DNA of 64,000 nt from Hippopus hippopus (GCA_946811185.2 OX328097.1:34495627-34559626), one strand, 5' to 3'. Shown: positions 29,101-33,751, numbered from the stretch's first letter. Notes: generated by a model not told the origin, from the letters alone. Made by a program: numbers and translations.

Positions 29101-31480
29101 GCGCAAGAAACAGGCCCGCAAGATACAGGAACTAAAGGAAGCAGTTGATACTTCAAACCAGTCCTCGGAGGAAAACAGAGTGGTGGCTGACAATGCTGTC
29201 CATGCACTTTCAAGTGAACTTAGAACTACCAAAGGTGCTCTTGCAACTATACAGAGCAGAGAGAAACAGGTTTGTAGAAGTAGTATATTGGTATTTTGTT
29301 TTTAGATGAAAACATTGAAACTAGCATTTTCTTCATTTCCTACCATGCTTTCAATGAGCTTTTAAAACTCTGGATTGTTTGATGAACAGTTAAACTGATA
29401 GCAGGACTAGGCATGTTCTGATTACTTCACTCTTTACCAAACGACAAAATTAGGAGTTGTCTAGATTGAAAGTTTATGCAGGTGACAAAATAAATGGGAC
29501 TCAAAAATGGAAATTTATAGCTGAAAGGTTAGAGAATATCGTGGGATAATGAGAAGATGCTGGTTACCAGCATTTTCTCCTTTTCCCACAGTGTTTTCAG
29601 AAGTTTTTAGATGTCTTTAAAACTTAGAAAAAAAGTTTTCTTTCTCAGGGTTGTTAAAAGTCAGGATTGTGTGGTAAAGGGTTAATTAACACAAAGAACA
29701 AGGAGTCCTGGGTTTGATTCAAGTATGGGGGGGGTCTACTGTTCTCCTTACCCGTATTTGCATCATTTGAACATGATATTATACCAAGTCCTGAAGGCCT
29801 TGCTGTGTCCTCTATTATATTATACCAAGTCCTGAAGGCCTGGCTGTGTTCTCTATTATATTATACCAAGTCCTGAAGGCCTTGCTGTGTTCTCTATTAT
29901 ATTATACCAAGTCCTGAAGGCCTCGCTGTGTTCTCTATTATATTATACCAAGTCCTGAAGGCCTCGCTGTGGTCTCTATTATATTATACCAAGTCCTGAA
30001 GGCCTCGCTGTGGTCTCTATTATATTATACCAAGTCCTGAAGGCCTCGCTGTGGTCTCTATTATATTATACCAAGTCCTGAAGGTGTTGCTGTGTTCTCT
30101 GTTATATTATACCAAGTCCTGAAGGCCTCGCTGTGGTCTCTATTATATTATACCAAGTCCTGAAGGCCTTGCTGTGGTCTCTATTATATTATACCAAGTC
30201 CTGAAGGTGTTGCTGTGTTCTCTATTATATTATACCAAGTCCTGAAGGTGTTGCTGTGGTCTCTATTATATTATACCAAGTCCTGAAGGCCTCGCTGTGT
30301 TCTCTATTATATTATACCAAGTCCTGAAGGCCTTGCTGTGGTCTCTATTATATTATACCAAGTCCTGAAGGCCTTGCTGTGGTCTTTATTATATTATACC
30401 AAGTCCTGAAGGTGTTGCTGTGGTCTCTATTATATTATACCAAGTCCTGAAGGCCTCGCTGTGGTCTCTATTATATTATACCAAGTCCTGAAGGTGTTGC
30501 TGTGTTCTCTGTTATATTATACCAAGTCCTGAAGGCCTCGCTGTGTTCTCTATTATATTATACCAAGTCCTGAAGGCCTTGCTGTGGTCTCTATTATATT
30601 ATACCAAGTCTTGAAGGTGTTGCTGTGTTCTCTATTATATTATACCAAGTCCTGAAGGCCTTGCTGTGGTCTTTATTACCTCTTAACTCTTTACCATGTG
30701 ACGCCAACCCTGAATGAGAAGACTTTGAAAACATCATAGAAAAGGAGACATTGCTGGCAACCAGCATTTTCTCCTTTTCCCACAATGTTTTCCACCCTCT
30801 TTAAAACAAGTTCCATCATTTGAGTCGCACCTAAATTTTTCTCTGCAAATGCTTCCAATTTGGACAAGTCTACAGTTTTATTATGTGGTAAAGAGTTAAT
30901 TACAGTAGCTATCAAGAGCAGTCTCTCTGAAAATAGTCTGTATAGCAGTAATTTAATACTTTTAATAATGTGCAGGCCATTTTGAAACCCACACTTTCAA
31001 AAATTATAGGAAAGAAACAAAGGAAAGGAAAGGAACTTTTTTTGCAACAATGCAGGAAGCATCATGTGAAGAGGAGGAAGTAAGCTGGTCACTGCCCAAT
31101 GGAGTGGCTTTAAAAATTTTATTTTTACCTTAATGAGTGAATTTTGTCTTTTGCAGCTGCTTGACTTCCGAAATGTTGTAGCAAGGATGCTTGGATTGGA
31201 TATCAACACCCTCGCTGTTCCTGACTATGAGATCATTTCCAGACTGGAAAAATTGATCAGTGCTCACCATAGTCATACATTCACGACCCTTAGTCTTGAA
31301 GAAGCCCTGGCTGACATGGAGGATGGGTTTTTCCATGGTTACAACGATTACAAAAATACCATAGGTGCATCAGAGCCAGCAGAGATTCGCAGGTCCAGGG
31401 AAAGAGTGAAAAGGAAAGCAATTAAAATGAGGGCAAGATCCTTGTCACCCAAAAGGAGGGTAGATCCAAAAGTTTATTGA
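1893..31480 (+). CDS. CCDC170: CCDC170-like coiled-coil protein, whole spliced gene
   Basis: Twelve coding exons join in one open frame: 1893-2117, 8592-8662, 9638-9689, 12082-12177, 12916-13172, 14261-14408, 15553-15738, 24361-24678, 26479-26679, 27247-27663, 29033-29269 and 31157-31480. All junctions are GT/AG with matching phase. The product is 843 residues (871 with a possible cassette exon at 16969-17052); human CCDC170 is about 715. Recognition rests on blocks I know from the family: RSELAAVQVK (exon 4), ETKASRETIMRLVSEVGRE (exon 7), LQRKVKSLKEQLESKDLH (exon 10) and LGLDINTLAVPDYEII (exon 12). After an R/S/P-rich head of about 75 residues the chain is almost all heptad-rich coiled coil and ends in a basic tail. 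The human protein has been described as Golgi-associated and microtubule-stabilising; the same role here is inference. Introns are crowded with MITEs on both strands. The N-terminal exons are less certain than exons 4-12. Confidence 0.88.
2118..3004. other. CCDC170 intron 1, left part
   Basis: No feature recognised before the mariner element. Confidence 0.4.
3007..4332 (+). mobile_element. Full-length mariner transposon
   Basis: A 1326-bp element flanked by TA at 3005-3006 and 4333-4334. The terminal inverted repeats are 28 bp, 3007-3034 and 4305-4332, with one mismatch at the third base; the shared part begins GGGGTGATCAGAAAGAACGC. It carries one transposase reading frame. It sits in CCDC170 intron 1, same strand as the gene. 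Ends, length and catalytic pattern all fit mariner of the Tc1/mariner superfamily. Confidence 0.95.
3197..4260 (+). pseudogene. Mariner transposase, one frameshift
   Basis: 322 codons are open from ATG 3197 to TGA 4163-4165. The N-terminal half is a paired helix-turn-helix DNA-binding region, followed by a WVPRLL linker motif. The catalytic triad is intact: D161 (VTCDETWVH), D256 (HQDNAPAH) and D291 (YSPDLAPCDFWLF), with 34 residues between the last two, the DD34D mark of mariner. The expected C terminus (HVFRAWESRMNKCIEHKGGY) lies in another frame, 4162-4257, with a stop at 4258-4260. A single 1-base indel near 4160 therefore removes about 32 residues. No other break is seen, so the copy is young. 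Confidence 0.9.
4431..4535 (+). mobile_element. Tiny MITE, CCCCTAACTC ends, copy 1
   Basis: 105 bp running from CCCCTAACTC to GAGTTAGGGG, a 10-bp perfect inverted repeat. Related to the next copy and to an inverted copy at the right edge of the window. Confidence 0.6.
4543..4642 (+). mobile_element. Tiny MITE, CCCCTAACTC family, copy 2
   Basis: About 100 bp, roughly 85-90% like copy 1 and separated from it by fewer than ten bases. The left end has decayed (CACTAACTC); the right end is GAGTTAGGGG. Confidence 0.55.
4643..5324. other. CCDC170 intron 1, remnants
   Basis: A decayed family B inner palindrome at about 5080-5150 (GTGCAGTCTGATCTTTATC). Otherwise nothing. Confidence 0.35.
5325..5595 (+). 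mobile_element. tRNA-headed SINE, decayed
   Basis: Weak tRNA-like head (B box near 5379-5390, GGTTTGAACCGG), then the same body as the SINE at 21259: TTTCTTTC, GTGACAGGATT, TGATCATTGTT and GGAAAGCAGCCAGT. Ends in a decayed tail. Confidence 0.6.
5600..6103. other. CCDC170 intron 1 with an isolated X-box palindrome
   Basis: GTTGCCATGGCAAC at 5809-5822 is a perfect palindrome. A weak family B trace follows at about 5925-6050. Confidence 0.4.
6104..6320 (+). mobile_element. Family A MITE, decayed
   Basis: TTAACTCTTTACCAG start at 6104 and GGGTCGTTAAAA near the right end, but the central palindrome is broken and the right terminus is lost. Confidence 0.55.
6383..6603 (+). mobile_element. Family A MITE
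   Basis: CACTCTTTACCA to GTGTGGTAAAGGG. The outer arms are clear; the core is imperfect (AAAATGTTGGTTACCAGCATTTT). Confidence 0.7.
6751..8143 (-). mobile_element. Hairpin-ended element with 145-bp tandem array
   Basis: About nine units of roughly 145 bp, each with CTCTAGAGGCCA, GGTCAGAATGTTTGTCTTGA and ACTAGGTCACTAGGTCA. The left end has TTAGCTCACCTGAG and the hairpin GAGCACAAAGTGCTC. The right end has CTCAGGTGAGCG and ATGGCCCTCTTGTT. CTCACCTGAG and CTCAGGTGAG form a subterminal inverted repeat. It is the same kind as the element at 45791-46884, in the opposite direction. The superfamily is not certain; the architecture resembles non-autonomous Helitron/Helentron elements. Confidence 0.75.
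8180..8405 (+). mobile_element. Family A MITE, decayed
   Basis: Right half recognisable (GGAGAAATTGCAG, CAGCATTTTTTCC, TGTTTTCAAAAGCC, TGGTTAAGGGTTA); the left terminus is gone. Confidence 0.5.
8592..8662 (+). CDS. CCDC170: CCDC170 exon 2
   Basis: A 71-nt exon between a TTTTCAG acceptor and donor GTAAGG. It encodes LQDQMKSFREELQKKDALIQ followed by QLVR, a heptad-like start to the coiled coil. It ends after two bases of a codon, completed by exon 3 as serine. Confidence 0.75.
8663..9637. other. CCDC170 intron 2, featureless
   Basis: 975 bases without any feature that I can support. Confidence 0.45.
9638..9689 (+). CDS. CCDC170: CCDC170 exon 3 (small)
   Basis: A 52-nt exon between TTTCTTTCAG and donor GTAAGG. 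It encodes MESIPKVTVRSQAESVR after the split serine codon and restores phase 0. Both splice sites are good and the phase fits on both sides, which is the main support for so short an exon. Confidence 0.68.
9690..10249. other. CCDC170 intron 3, left part, featureless
   Basis: No supported feature; the 60-codon open frame at 9841 has no coding character. Confidence 0.4.
10250..10453 (-). mobile_element. Family A MITE with core deletion
   Basis: Ends AACCTTTTATCA and GTAAAGAGTTAA. About half of the central palindrome is deleted. Confidence 0.5.
10490..10717 (-). mobile_element. Family A MITE, intact
   Basis: TTAA + CTCTTTACCA on the left and TGGTAAAGAG + TTAA on the right. The core is AAAATGCTGGTAACCAGCATTTT. 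Confidence 0.85.
10718..11022. other. CCDC170 intron 3, between MITEs
   Basis: Nothing recognised in 305 bases. Confidence 0.4.
11023..11131 (-). mobile_element. Family A MITE, internally deleted
   Basis: TTAACCTTTTTCCA to GGTAAGGAGTTAA, only 109 bp. The central palindrome is missing, but GGCTTTTA and TGGACTTG landmarks remain. Confidence 0.55.
11147..11594 (+). mobile_element. Two family A MITEs in tandem
   Basis: Two same-direction copies, 11147-11375 and 11372-11594, share the TTAA at 11372-11375. Both have full central palindromes around GGTTACC. Confidence 0.88.
11595..12081. other. CCDC170 intron 3, right part
   Basis: A family A arm fragment at about 11870-11950 (GAGCAAATGCTCTCAATTTT). 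Otherwise nothing. Confidence 0.4.
12082..12177 (+). CDS. CCDC170: CCDC170 exon 4
   Basis: 32 codons, phase 0 to 0, acceptor TTCTTACAG. It contains AARSELAAVQVKCEKQQ, a recognisable CCDC170 family block. The donor used here is GTCTGT at 12178. A second in-phase donor, GTAAAA at 12151, would shorten the exon by nine codons but cut into the conserved block. Confidence 0.8.
12229..12637 (+). mobile_element. Family A MITE (outer) split by another
   Basis: The left arm (ACCCTTTACCAATGG, 12229-12323) and right part (GGGTAGAGAATATTGTG to GTTTGGTGAAAG, 12526-12637) belong to one element cut by the inner copy at 12324-12525. Confidence 0.7.
12324..12525 (-). mobile_element. Family A MITE nested inside a MITE
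   Basis: TTAACCCTTTAC to GTGGTAAAGGGTTAA, opposite direction to its host copy. It occupies a TTAA within the host's left half and is younger than the host. Confidence 0.78.
12916..13172 (+). CDS. CCDC170: CCDC170 exon 5
   Basis: 257 nt encoding 85 residues of charged coiled coil (LKELENELDVRDVKIKELK and on to ERIVELEARLR). The acceptor is CCATTTTAG and the donor GTATGT at 13173. It ends two bases into an AGG codon finished by exon 6. Confidence 0.85.
13273..13543 (+). repeat. 135-bp tandem duplication
   Basis: Two adjacent copies of about 135 bp, 13273-13407 and 13408-13543, differ at only a handful of positions. Each contains GAGTTAAAGCTTAT, TCACAAAGTACCAT and CCAGTGCTTGGGCAGAGA. Intronic, a recent local duplication. 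Confidence 0.9.
13755..13983 (-). mobile_element. Family A MITE, intact
   Basis: TTAACGCTTTACCACAC to TGGTAAAAGGTTAA with a full central palindrome. The right TTAA abuts a truncated copy (13983-14160) that has lost its left arm. Confidence 0.83.
13984..14160 (-). mobile_element. Family A MITE, left-truncated
   Basis: Begins inside the arm (GACTTTGAAAACACTGGG) directly after the preceding copy and ends GTAAATAGTTAA. The core is degraded (GCTGGAAACTAGC). Confidence 0.6.
14261..14408 (+). CDS. CCDC170: CCDC170 exon 6
   Basis: 148 nt: one base completing Arg, then 49 codons. The coiled coil is followed by the less helical stretch ASVEALSGGVPTFEEICQK, typical of the short breaks this family has between coiled-coil blocks. 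Donor GTAGGT at 14409. Confidence 0.85.
14491..14800 (+). mobile_element. tRNA-headed SINE
   Basis: Head with A-box-like GTAGTTGGTAGC and B-box-like GGTTCCAATCCC, body as at 21259, and a tail containing CCAATCAATCAGTC. Same strand as CCDC170, within intron 6. Confidence 0.7.
15055..15297 (-). mobile_element. Family A MITE remnant with insert
   Basis: AAGGCTTTTGAAACC to GCTGGTTACCA on the left and TTTTGTCATTTGGTATAGAGTTGAA on the right. The right half of the core is replaced by unrelated sequence. Confidence 0.45.
15425..15512 (+). mobile_element. Family A MITE, right half only
   Basis: Starts inside the core and continues CATTTTCTCC, TGTTTTCAAAAGCC and TTTGGTAAAGGGTTT. Confidence 0.5.
15553..15738 (+). 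CDS. CCDC170: CCDC170 exon 7
   Basis: 62 codons, phase 0 to 0. It carries ELETKASRETIMRLVSEVGR, one of the best-conserved stretches of the CCDC170 family and the strongest evidence for the gene's identity. Donor GTAAGT at 15739 matches the consensus. The next constitutive exon is 8.6 kb away. Confidence 0.92.
15823..16051 (+). mobile_element. Family A MITE, intact
   Basis: TTAACTCTTTACCACACG to GTGTGGTAAAGAGTTAA, 229 bp, a good reference copy. The core palindrome is near perfect over about 66 bp (15928-15994). Its right TTAA is the left TTAA of a family B element. Confidence 0.9.
16048..16258 (+). mobile_element. Family B MITE
   Basis: TTAA + CCCTTAGGCTGCTAAG on the left and ATTTAGCAGGATAAAGG on the right. 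The inner palindrome is built from GATCAAGATCAGACTGCA and TGCAGTCTGATCTTGGATC. Confidence 0.8.
16259..16968. other. CCDC170 intron 7, before the possible cassette exon
   Basis: About 700 bases with no repeat recognised, unusual in this MITE-dense intron. Confidence 0.4.
16969..17052 (+). CDS. CCDC170: Possible cassette exon 7A of CCDC170
   Basis: An 84-nt open segment, phase 0 to 0, with a pyrimidine-rich acceptor (TTTTCATAAAG) and donor GTATGT. It encodes 28 residues, basic and serine-rich (RSRERRQDGYLRSCLKSP, then TRQRERSLSR). CpG and codon use differ from the surrounding AT-rich intron. I do not know this exon from vertebrate CCDC170, so it is either an optional insert or a false positive. 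Its RSRER and RSLS motifs recur in the C-terminal tail of exon 12. Confidence 0.5.
17053..17542. other. CCDC170 intron 7, after the possible cassette exon
   Basis: No feature recognised. Confidence 0.4.
17543..17800 (+). mobile_element. Family E foldback element, copy 1
   Basis: TGAGCAGTGCTCTGATAAAA on the left and TGCATTAAACCTGTTTTCATG on the right form imperfect inverted ends. Internally it has a GCTTGTGCGGACTGCTCAGG hairpin. Confidence 0.65.
17885..18163 (+). mobile_element. Family E foldback element, copy 2
   Basis: TTGAGCCATGCTCTGGCAAA on the left and CAGAGCATGGCTCAGTTG on the right, an inverted repeat of about 40 bp with few mismatches. Best-preserved copy of the family here. Confidence 0.8.
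18164..18731. other. CCDC170 intron 7, featureless
   Basis: No supported feature. Confidence 0.4.
18732..18912 (+). mobile_element. Family B MITE, decayed
   Basis: GCAGACAGAGTAGATCAAGA, then GATCTACACGATAGAG and a TTGATTTTTGA region. Both termini are unclear. Confidence 0.5.
19007..19235 (-). mobile_element. Family A MITE
   Basis: CACTGTTTACCACAC on the left (TTAA lost) and TTTGGTAAAGAGTTAA on the right, with a complete core around GGTAACC. Confidence 0.82.
19446..20107 (+). mobile_element. Array of four family A MITEs, head to tail
   Basis: Copies at 19446-19674 (complete), 19671-19735 (left arm only), 19736-19963 (complete) and 19964-20107 (left arm missing). All point the same way and neighbours share or nearly share TTAA sites. 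The third copy's core reads GGTCACC rather than GGTTACC. Confidence 0.87.
20108..20492. other. CCDC170 intron 7, between MITE arrays
   Basis: AT-rich spacer with no feature. Confidence 0.4.
20493..21139 (+). mobile_element. Array of four family A MITE pieces
   Basis: A decayed - direction copy (20493-20699), a 28-bp stub (20696-20723), a complete + copy (20720-20942) and a left-truncated copy (20942-21139). TTAA sites mark each junction. Confidence 0.83.
21259..21567 (+). mobile_element. tRNA-headed SINE with target-site duplication
   Basis: The head has A box GGTAGCTCAGTCGGTAG and B box GGGTTCGATCCC. The body is about 200 bp and the tail is (CAAT)n. It is flanked by about 20-bp direct repeats at 21239-21258 and 21568-21587 that differ at two positions (TTTCCTCCTTAACC...), a target-site duplication left by LINE-driven insertion. 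The head's acceptor stem does not pair well, so it is not a working tRNA gene. Confidence 0.88.
21588..21939. other. CCDC170 intron 7, after the SINE
   Basis: No feature recognised. Confidence 0.4.
21940..22184 (-). mobile_element. Family A MITE
   Basis: TAAACCCTTTACCAAATAAT to TTGGTGAAGAATTAA. The core is imperfect on its right side (CATTTTCTATTTTTTTCC). Confidence 0.72.
22505..22735 (+). repeat. Possible TA-type MITE
   Basis: TACCATACTACTCAAAATTT on the left and TATGAGTAGTATACTAG on the right are roughly inverted. No coding potential; a single copy only, so the family is unsupported within this window. Confidence 0.3.
23018..23211 (-). mobile_element. Family A MITE, decayed
   Basis: CCTTCACCAAAAAATTA, GGAGAACATGCTGATATCCAGC and a weak right arm, ending at the TTAA that starts a family B copy. 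Confidence 0.5.
23208..23418 (+). mobile_element. Family B MITE
   Basis: TTAA + CCCCTAGGCTGCTAAGCGC on the left; the right side ends near TTAAGTGTTAA. The inner palindrome has GATCAAGATCAGACAGCACA and a decayed partner. Confidence 0.75.
23430..23555 (+). mobile_element. Family B fragment
   Basis: Contains GCTCAAGATCAGACTGTACA and GTTTGATTTGG only; no termini. Confidence 0.4.
23560..23804 (+). mobile_element. Family B MITE with homopolymer expansion
   Basis: TTAGCCCTTAGGCTGCTGAG to AGCAGAATAGGGGTTAA. A run of about 10 C followed by about 19 A at 23684-23713 interrupts the right arm. Confidence 0.78.
23969..24144 (+). mobile_element. Foldback element with TTCTTAAGAA arms, copy 1
   Basis: GGGTCCATTTTCACCAACCA on the left pairs with GGTTTGTGAGTACCGACCC on the right. 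A central ATTGGCTAAACCAAAT... palindrome lies between, 176 bp in all. Confidence 0.68.
24361..24678 (+). CDS. CCDC170: CCDC170 exon 8
   Basis: 106 codons, phase 0 to 0, acceptor ATTTCCAG, donor GTAAAG. The coiled coil (ERDIERSARKELEREIIVLK) is followed by YNLFKEELASLLSIAEEHIP and an IKRKIESLM helix, matching the family's central FKDKLAALLS-type block. Confidence 0.88.
24720..24937 (+). mobile_element. Family A MITE, decayed core
   Basis: TTAACTCTTTGCCAG to TTTGGTAAAGGGA. It begins 41 bases after exon 8 of CCDC170. The palindrome has lost several bases (GATTACCAGCATTTCTC). Confidence 0.68.
24938..25378. other. CCDC170 intron 8, featureless
   Basis: No supported feature. Confidence 0.4.
25379..25606 (+). 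mobile_element. Family A MITE, intact
   Basis: TTAACCCTTTACCACACGG to GTGTGGTAAAGGGTTAA, perfect CCC-type ends, full core. Confidence 0.88.
25680..25885 (+). mobile_element. Family A MITE, left-truncated
   Basis: Lacks the first 30 or so bases; otherwise complete to GCGTGGTAAAAACTTAA, with a full core. Confidence 0.72.
25905..26024 (+). repeat. Purine-rich repeat, left copy
   Basis: AG-rich segment with AGGAAGGGTCAG, GGGCAAGAATGGTGAAAGAA and TTAAAAATGAGGGA. A diverged copy lies on the other side of the adjacent MITE. Confidence 0.55.
26027..26253 (-). mobile_element. Family A MITE
   Basis: TTAACTCTTTACCAAAC to CTTAAAGAGTTAA. Core slightly variant (AAATGCAGGTAACCAGCATTTT). Confidence 0.8.
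26265..26400 (+). repeat. Purine-rich repeat, right copy
   Basis: AGGAAAGGTTGATTAGG, GGGTAAGAATTGTGAAAGAA and CTAAAAATGAGGACA parallel the copy at 25905-26024. Confidence 0.55.
26479..26679 (+). CDS. CCDC170: CCDC170 exon 9
   Basis: 67 codons, phase 0 to 0, acceptor GCTACACAG, donor GTAAGG. Continuous coiled coil, for example KVESLEERARELTEQLGTQY and KAEDEVADLRSRLQSAEGEL. Confidence 0.85.
26939..27170 (-). mobile_element. Family A MITE, decayed ends
   Basis: TTTAGCCATTTACCACA to TTTGGCACAGAGATAA. Core altered (AATGCTTGATACCAGATTTTT). Confidence 0.65.
27247..27663 (+). CDS. CCDC170: CCDC170 exon 10
   Basis: 139 codons, phase 0 to 0, the longest coding exon. It contains TLESLIARAQQLVRLEKDAL and LQRKVKSLKEQLESKDLHIE, clear CCDC170 family sequence. 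It ends TSEIR before donor GTGAGT. Confidence 0.92.
27733..27961 (-). mobile_element. Family A MITE, intact, with trailing fragment
   Basis: TTAACCCTTTACCAAAC to TTTGGTAAAGAGTTAA with a full core, 70 bases after exon 10 of CCDC170. A core fragment of a second copy follows directly (27962-28045). Confidence 0.85.
28071..28402 (+). mobile_element. Family E foldback element, copy 3, with internal duplication
   Basis: ACTGAGCCATGCTGTAGCAA on the left and CATAGAGCACAGCTCATT on the right. It contains two tandem copies of a 62-bp segment (about 28160-28283) that occurs once in copies 1 and 2, hence the greater length. Confidence 0.78.
28429..28686 (+). mobile_element. tRNA-headed SINE, second body type
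   Basis: Head GGGTAGCTCAGTGGTTAGCG and GCGGGTTCGATAACC, then a body with CTCTCACCTCTGATGCATGTGA, which differs in its first half from the SINE at 21259. The second half (CAGTGGCTT, ACTGGTGTGAGAAAG, TGACCGCCATGATATGACC) is related. Lies against the end of a family E element. Confidence 0.75.
28687..29032. other. CCDC170 intron 10, right part
   Basis: Only a family A end fragment (28925-28946, TTTGGTAAAGAATTAA). Confidence 0.4.
29033..29269 (+). CDS. CCDC170: CCDC170 exon 11
   Basis: 79 codons, phase 0 to 0, acceptor TTTAACATTAG, donor GTTTGT. Encodes VRTLEQRKELEEMTAQIQEL followed by more heptads, continuing directly from the exon 10 end as in the family. The following intron holds the 41-bp minisatellite. 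Confidence 0.88.
29303..29394 (+). mobile_element. Family A MITE, right half
   Basis: GAAAACATTGAAACTAGC to GATGAACAGTTAA; the left arm is absent. Confidence 0.5.
29427..29685 (+). mobile_element. Family A MITE with extra arm sequence
   Basis: CACTCTTTACCAAACGACA to GTGTGGTAAAGGGTTAA. At 259 bp it is longer than usual because about 30 bases were gained in the right arm. Confidence 0.78.
29776..30678 (+). repeat. 41-bp minisatellite, about 22 copies
   Basis: Unit contains TTATATTATACCAAGTCCTG and AAGGCCTCGCTGTGGTCTC. Units differ mainly in two variants, AAGGCCTYGCTGTG and AAGGTGTTGCTGTG, the second at copies 8, 11, 12, 16, 18 and 21. High identity suggests recent expansion. It lies in CCDC170 intron 11. 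Confidence 0.97.
30683..30899 (-). mobile_element. Family A MITE bordering the minisatellite
   Basis: TTAACTCTTTACCATGT to ATGTGGTAAAGAGTTAA. The core reads GCTGGCAACCAGC. It starts only a few bases after the last minisatellite unit. Confidence 0.8.
31157..31480 (+). CDS. CCDC170: CCDC170 exon 12 (terminal)
   Basis: Acceptor TCTTTTGCAG, 107 codons, then TGA. It starts LLDFRNVVARMLGLDINTLA and continues VPDYEIISRLEKLI, the diagnostic C-terminal block of CCDC170. The last 35 residues are a basic tail (RRSRERVKRKAIKMRARSLS, then PKRRVDPKVY), unlike the vertebrate tail I know; it may bind an acidic surface such as a microtubule, which is inference. Confidence 0.92.
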   Translation: MLDFRNVVARMLGLDINTLAVPDYEIISRLEKLISAHHSHTFTTLSLEEALADMEDGFFHGYNDYKNTIGASEPAEIRRSRERVKRKAIKMRARSLSPKRRVDPKVY

Positions 31481-31944
31481 TGAGCTATGAGGAACCAAAC
31501 TTTACTAACCCTACCTTTTATTTTCTTTAATTTCTTCGTAAGAAGTAGATGAATATTAACTAATTGTAGTGGAAGGGAAAGAGGCAAAGAAATAGTAGTG
31601 TTTGGTTAGGGAGGAGTGTGTAGATAAATACATTGCAAGTATCAAGTCTGAACCAATGACTGAAGATGCCCTGAAGAAGTATTGAGGTAAAAAAATTGAG
31701 CCTTCACACAACCTACATTGCTTTCTTGGGGCAGCGTAAATCAAGATCGTATCGCTAAAACATATATTCAGATATTTGATCCGCAGTTGCCAATTGGGAG
31801 AGATATTCTGACATAAAAAGCCTTTATTTGCAATATCTTCATTTTGATTGAAGACTTAATCCTTAGAGCGCCGATTAAACTCAACATTCATACTCGGTGA
31901 AGAAATAAGACCTAAATAATCACAATTTCATGGTTGCTTTTGTC

Positions 31945-32070
31945 TAGAGTGTTTCAGCAGAGCAGTCAGTATAGATCAATAATCAGGCTGCATGTTTTGT
32001 GCAGCCTGATCTTGATCTGGACTGGCCACAAAGGCAACTATAGTCATGAAAGGTGCTTTAAAGGCTAAAA
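31945..32070 (+). mobile_element. Family B remnant in the CCDC170 3' UTR
   Basis: GATCAATAATCAGGCTGCAT and TGTGCAGCCTGATCTTGATC form the inner palindrome; outer ends lost. Confidence 0.5.
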
Positions 32071-33101
32071 TATCATTCTTTTTATCTGTCTACCTTAATC
32101 TAATTGTAGACCTCTTCAAAGTGAAGGCATTAGAGTATCACAGATAAAATGTGGCTCAAATCACGGGCTTTGTCTTTCAAGTGGTAGAAAGCAGTTTTGA
32201 AATAGGAAGAAATGCTGTATATCAACATTATATCCTGTTCCCACAATATTTTCAGAAGCCTTCTTCCTTGTGATCATTAGAGTACTGGATCATTCAGTTG
32301 GCGGTTAATGCTTTTAGGGATCAGTAACTGAGTGAAGAAGATATCACTTACTTAAGGCCTTGTTTGAAAAGGTATCAGGGTTTGGACAGAGACTGTTTGG
32401 TCAAGCTGAGTTCCTGTTGTTGTGCATATTAATAGCACTAAATCAAATACGTGTATGATTTTACCTCCTTACAGTAGTGAAATGTGTATTAGAGTCATTT
32501 TTGTCAATTTTATATTGTTATAGAACCCTTTTTTTTCCAAAACTGTAGATCCATCAAAATTGGAATTAATTGCAGAGTATCTCATTGAACTTGGCTCGAA
32601 AGAAAGCTGGTGGTAGAAAATATTGTGGACAAGGAGGAAATGCTGGTGACCAGTATTTTCTTTTTCTTAAATTTTTTACAAGCCTTTCTCTTTGGGTTCC
32701 TTAAAACTCAGGATTGTCTTGTAAAGGATTAACGCATATACTATAGTAATTTTTTGTCATTTTGATGTTGAAATAGAACTTTTCTTCCATTAAAACATTT
32801 AATTGCATCAGTAAATTCTAATATCTAAAAATATGCTTCATGAACTATACAGAGTATAGTGTACTTAAGAATGGCTTGCTACTAGATGCAAAAAGCCACC
32901 TGAAGAAGGTACATGTAAATGAGTAAATTCACTAAAATGTTGATAGTTCGAGCCTGCAGTAGTTTACATTATAAGATTTTATGTAGATACTGGCTCAAAT
33001 GTGCATGCCTTAAAAATACTGCAGCAGCAGATCTGATTGCTCATAGAAAGAAGTACATCATTGTAGGATTTTTAATCTATTGTTCATCTTAGTTCAATTT
33101 C

Positions 33102-33107
33102 AATAAA
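33102..33107 (+). promoter_or_regulatory. CCDC170: Candidate poly(A) signal of CCDC170
   Basis: First canonical AATAAA I find after the CCDC170 stop codon, 1.6 kb downstream, with T/GT-rich sequence 40-60 bases later. Use of this site is inferred. Confidence 0.45.
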
Positions 33108-33214
33108 GTATGTTACATTTATATTGAGTTAATTACAACTCGATCAGTTTTTGTTTTGTCTATGTAAGTGTATAATTTTTTATTGCTGTATGTATGTATC
33201 ATCTGCCTGCATCG

Positions 33215-33640
33215 TCGAAATGCTGGTTACAAGCATTTTCTCCTTTTTCAACAATTTTTCTGATCAGGGCCATTATAAGTCTGGATTGTGTTGTAAATGG
33301 ATAACAAGAATACAAGGCTGTCTTTCCTAGAATATTTTACCTAATACCTGTATATATCAAAATCAGCCTGCAAACTCTGAGCATGGCCTTTATGCTGCCT
33401 TTTGCATGCAAAGATGTAACACTTTACCAGAGGAAAAAAATTTAGACAGGTCTTTGGTGGGACTCTTTACAGATGACAAAATCACTTTAGCTCAATTGAT
33501 ATGATTTGTTTTGGATGAGGTAGAAAACATTGATGGAAAAAGAGAAAATGATATTTAGCAACATATTCTCTTTTTCAAACAACAACTTCAAAACTCTTTT
33601 TCTCAGAGGTCATAAAAACGCAGGATTGTTTAATAATTGT
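33215..33640 (+). mobile_element. Two decayed family A copies
   Basis: A right-half copy at 33215-33305 (AAATGCTGGTTACAAGCATTTT) and a full-length but diverged copy at about 33417-33640 (TAACACTTTACCAG). Just downstream of the proposed CCDC170 poly(A) site. Confidence 0.55.
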
Positions 33641-33751
33641 ATATGTCCATATGCAAAAATCAATTGGTGCCTAAATTTACTCTAATCCATTACCACACAG
33701 GCTGAGTTTTTGGAAAAAATTGCAATATGATGCAAGTGACAGATAAACATT

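Larger units (their letters stand above)
31481..33140 (+). other. CCDC170: Probable 3' UTR of CCDC170
   Basis: Runs from the stop codon to a canonical AATAAA at 33102-33107, followed by a T/GT-rich stretch near 33150. It includes one family B copy (about 31945-32070) and two decayed family A copies (about 32100-32310 and 32515-32735), so the mature 3' UTR would contain MITE sequence if this poly(A) site is used. Confidence 0.45.

Noticed and set aside
29776..30678. CRISPR-like array
   Set aside because: Units are directly tandem with no spacers, in a eukaryotic intron; it is a minisatellite.
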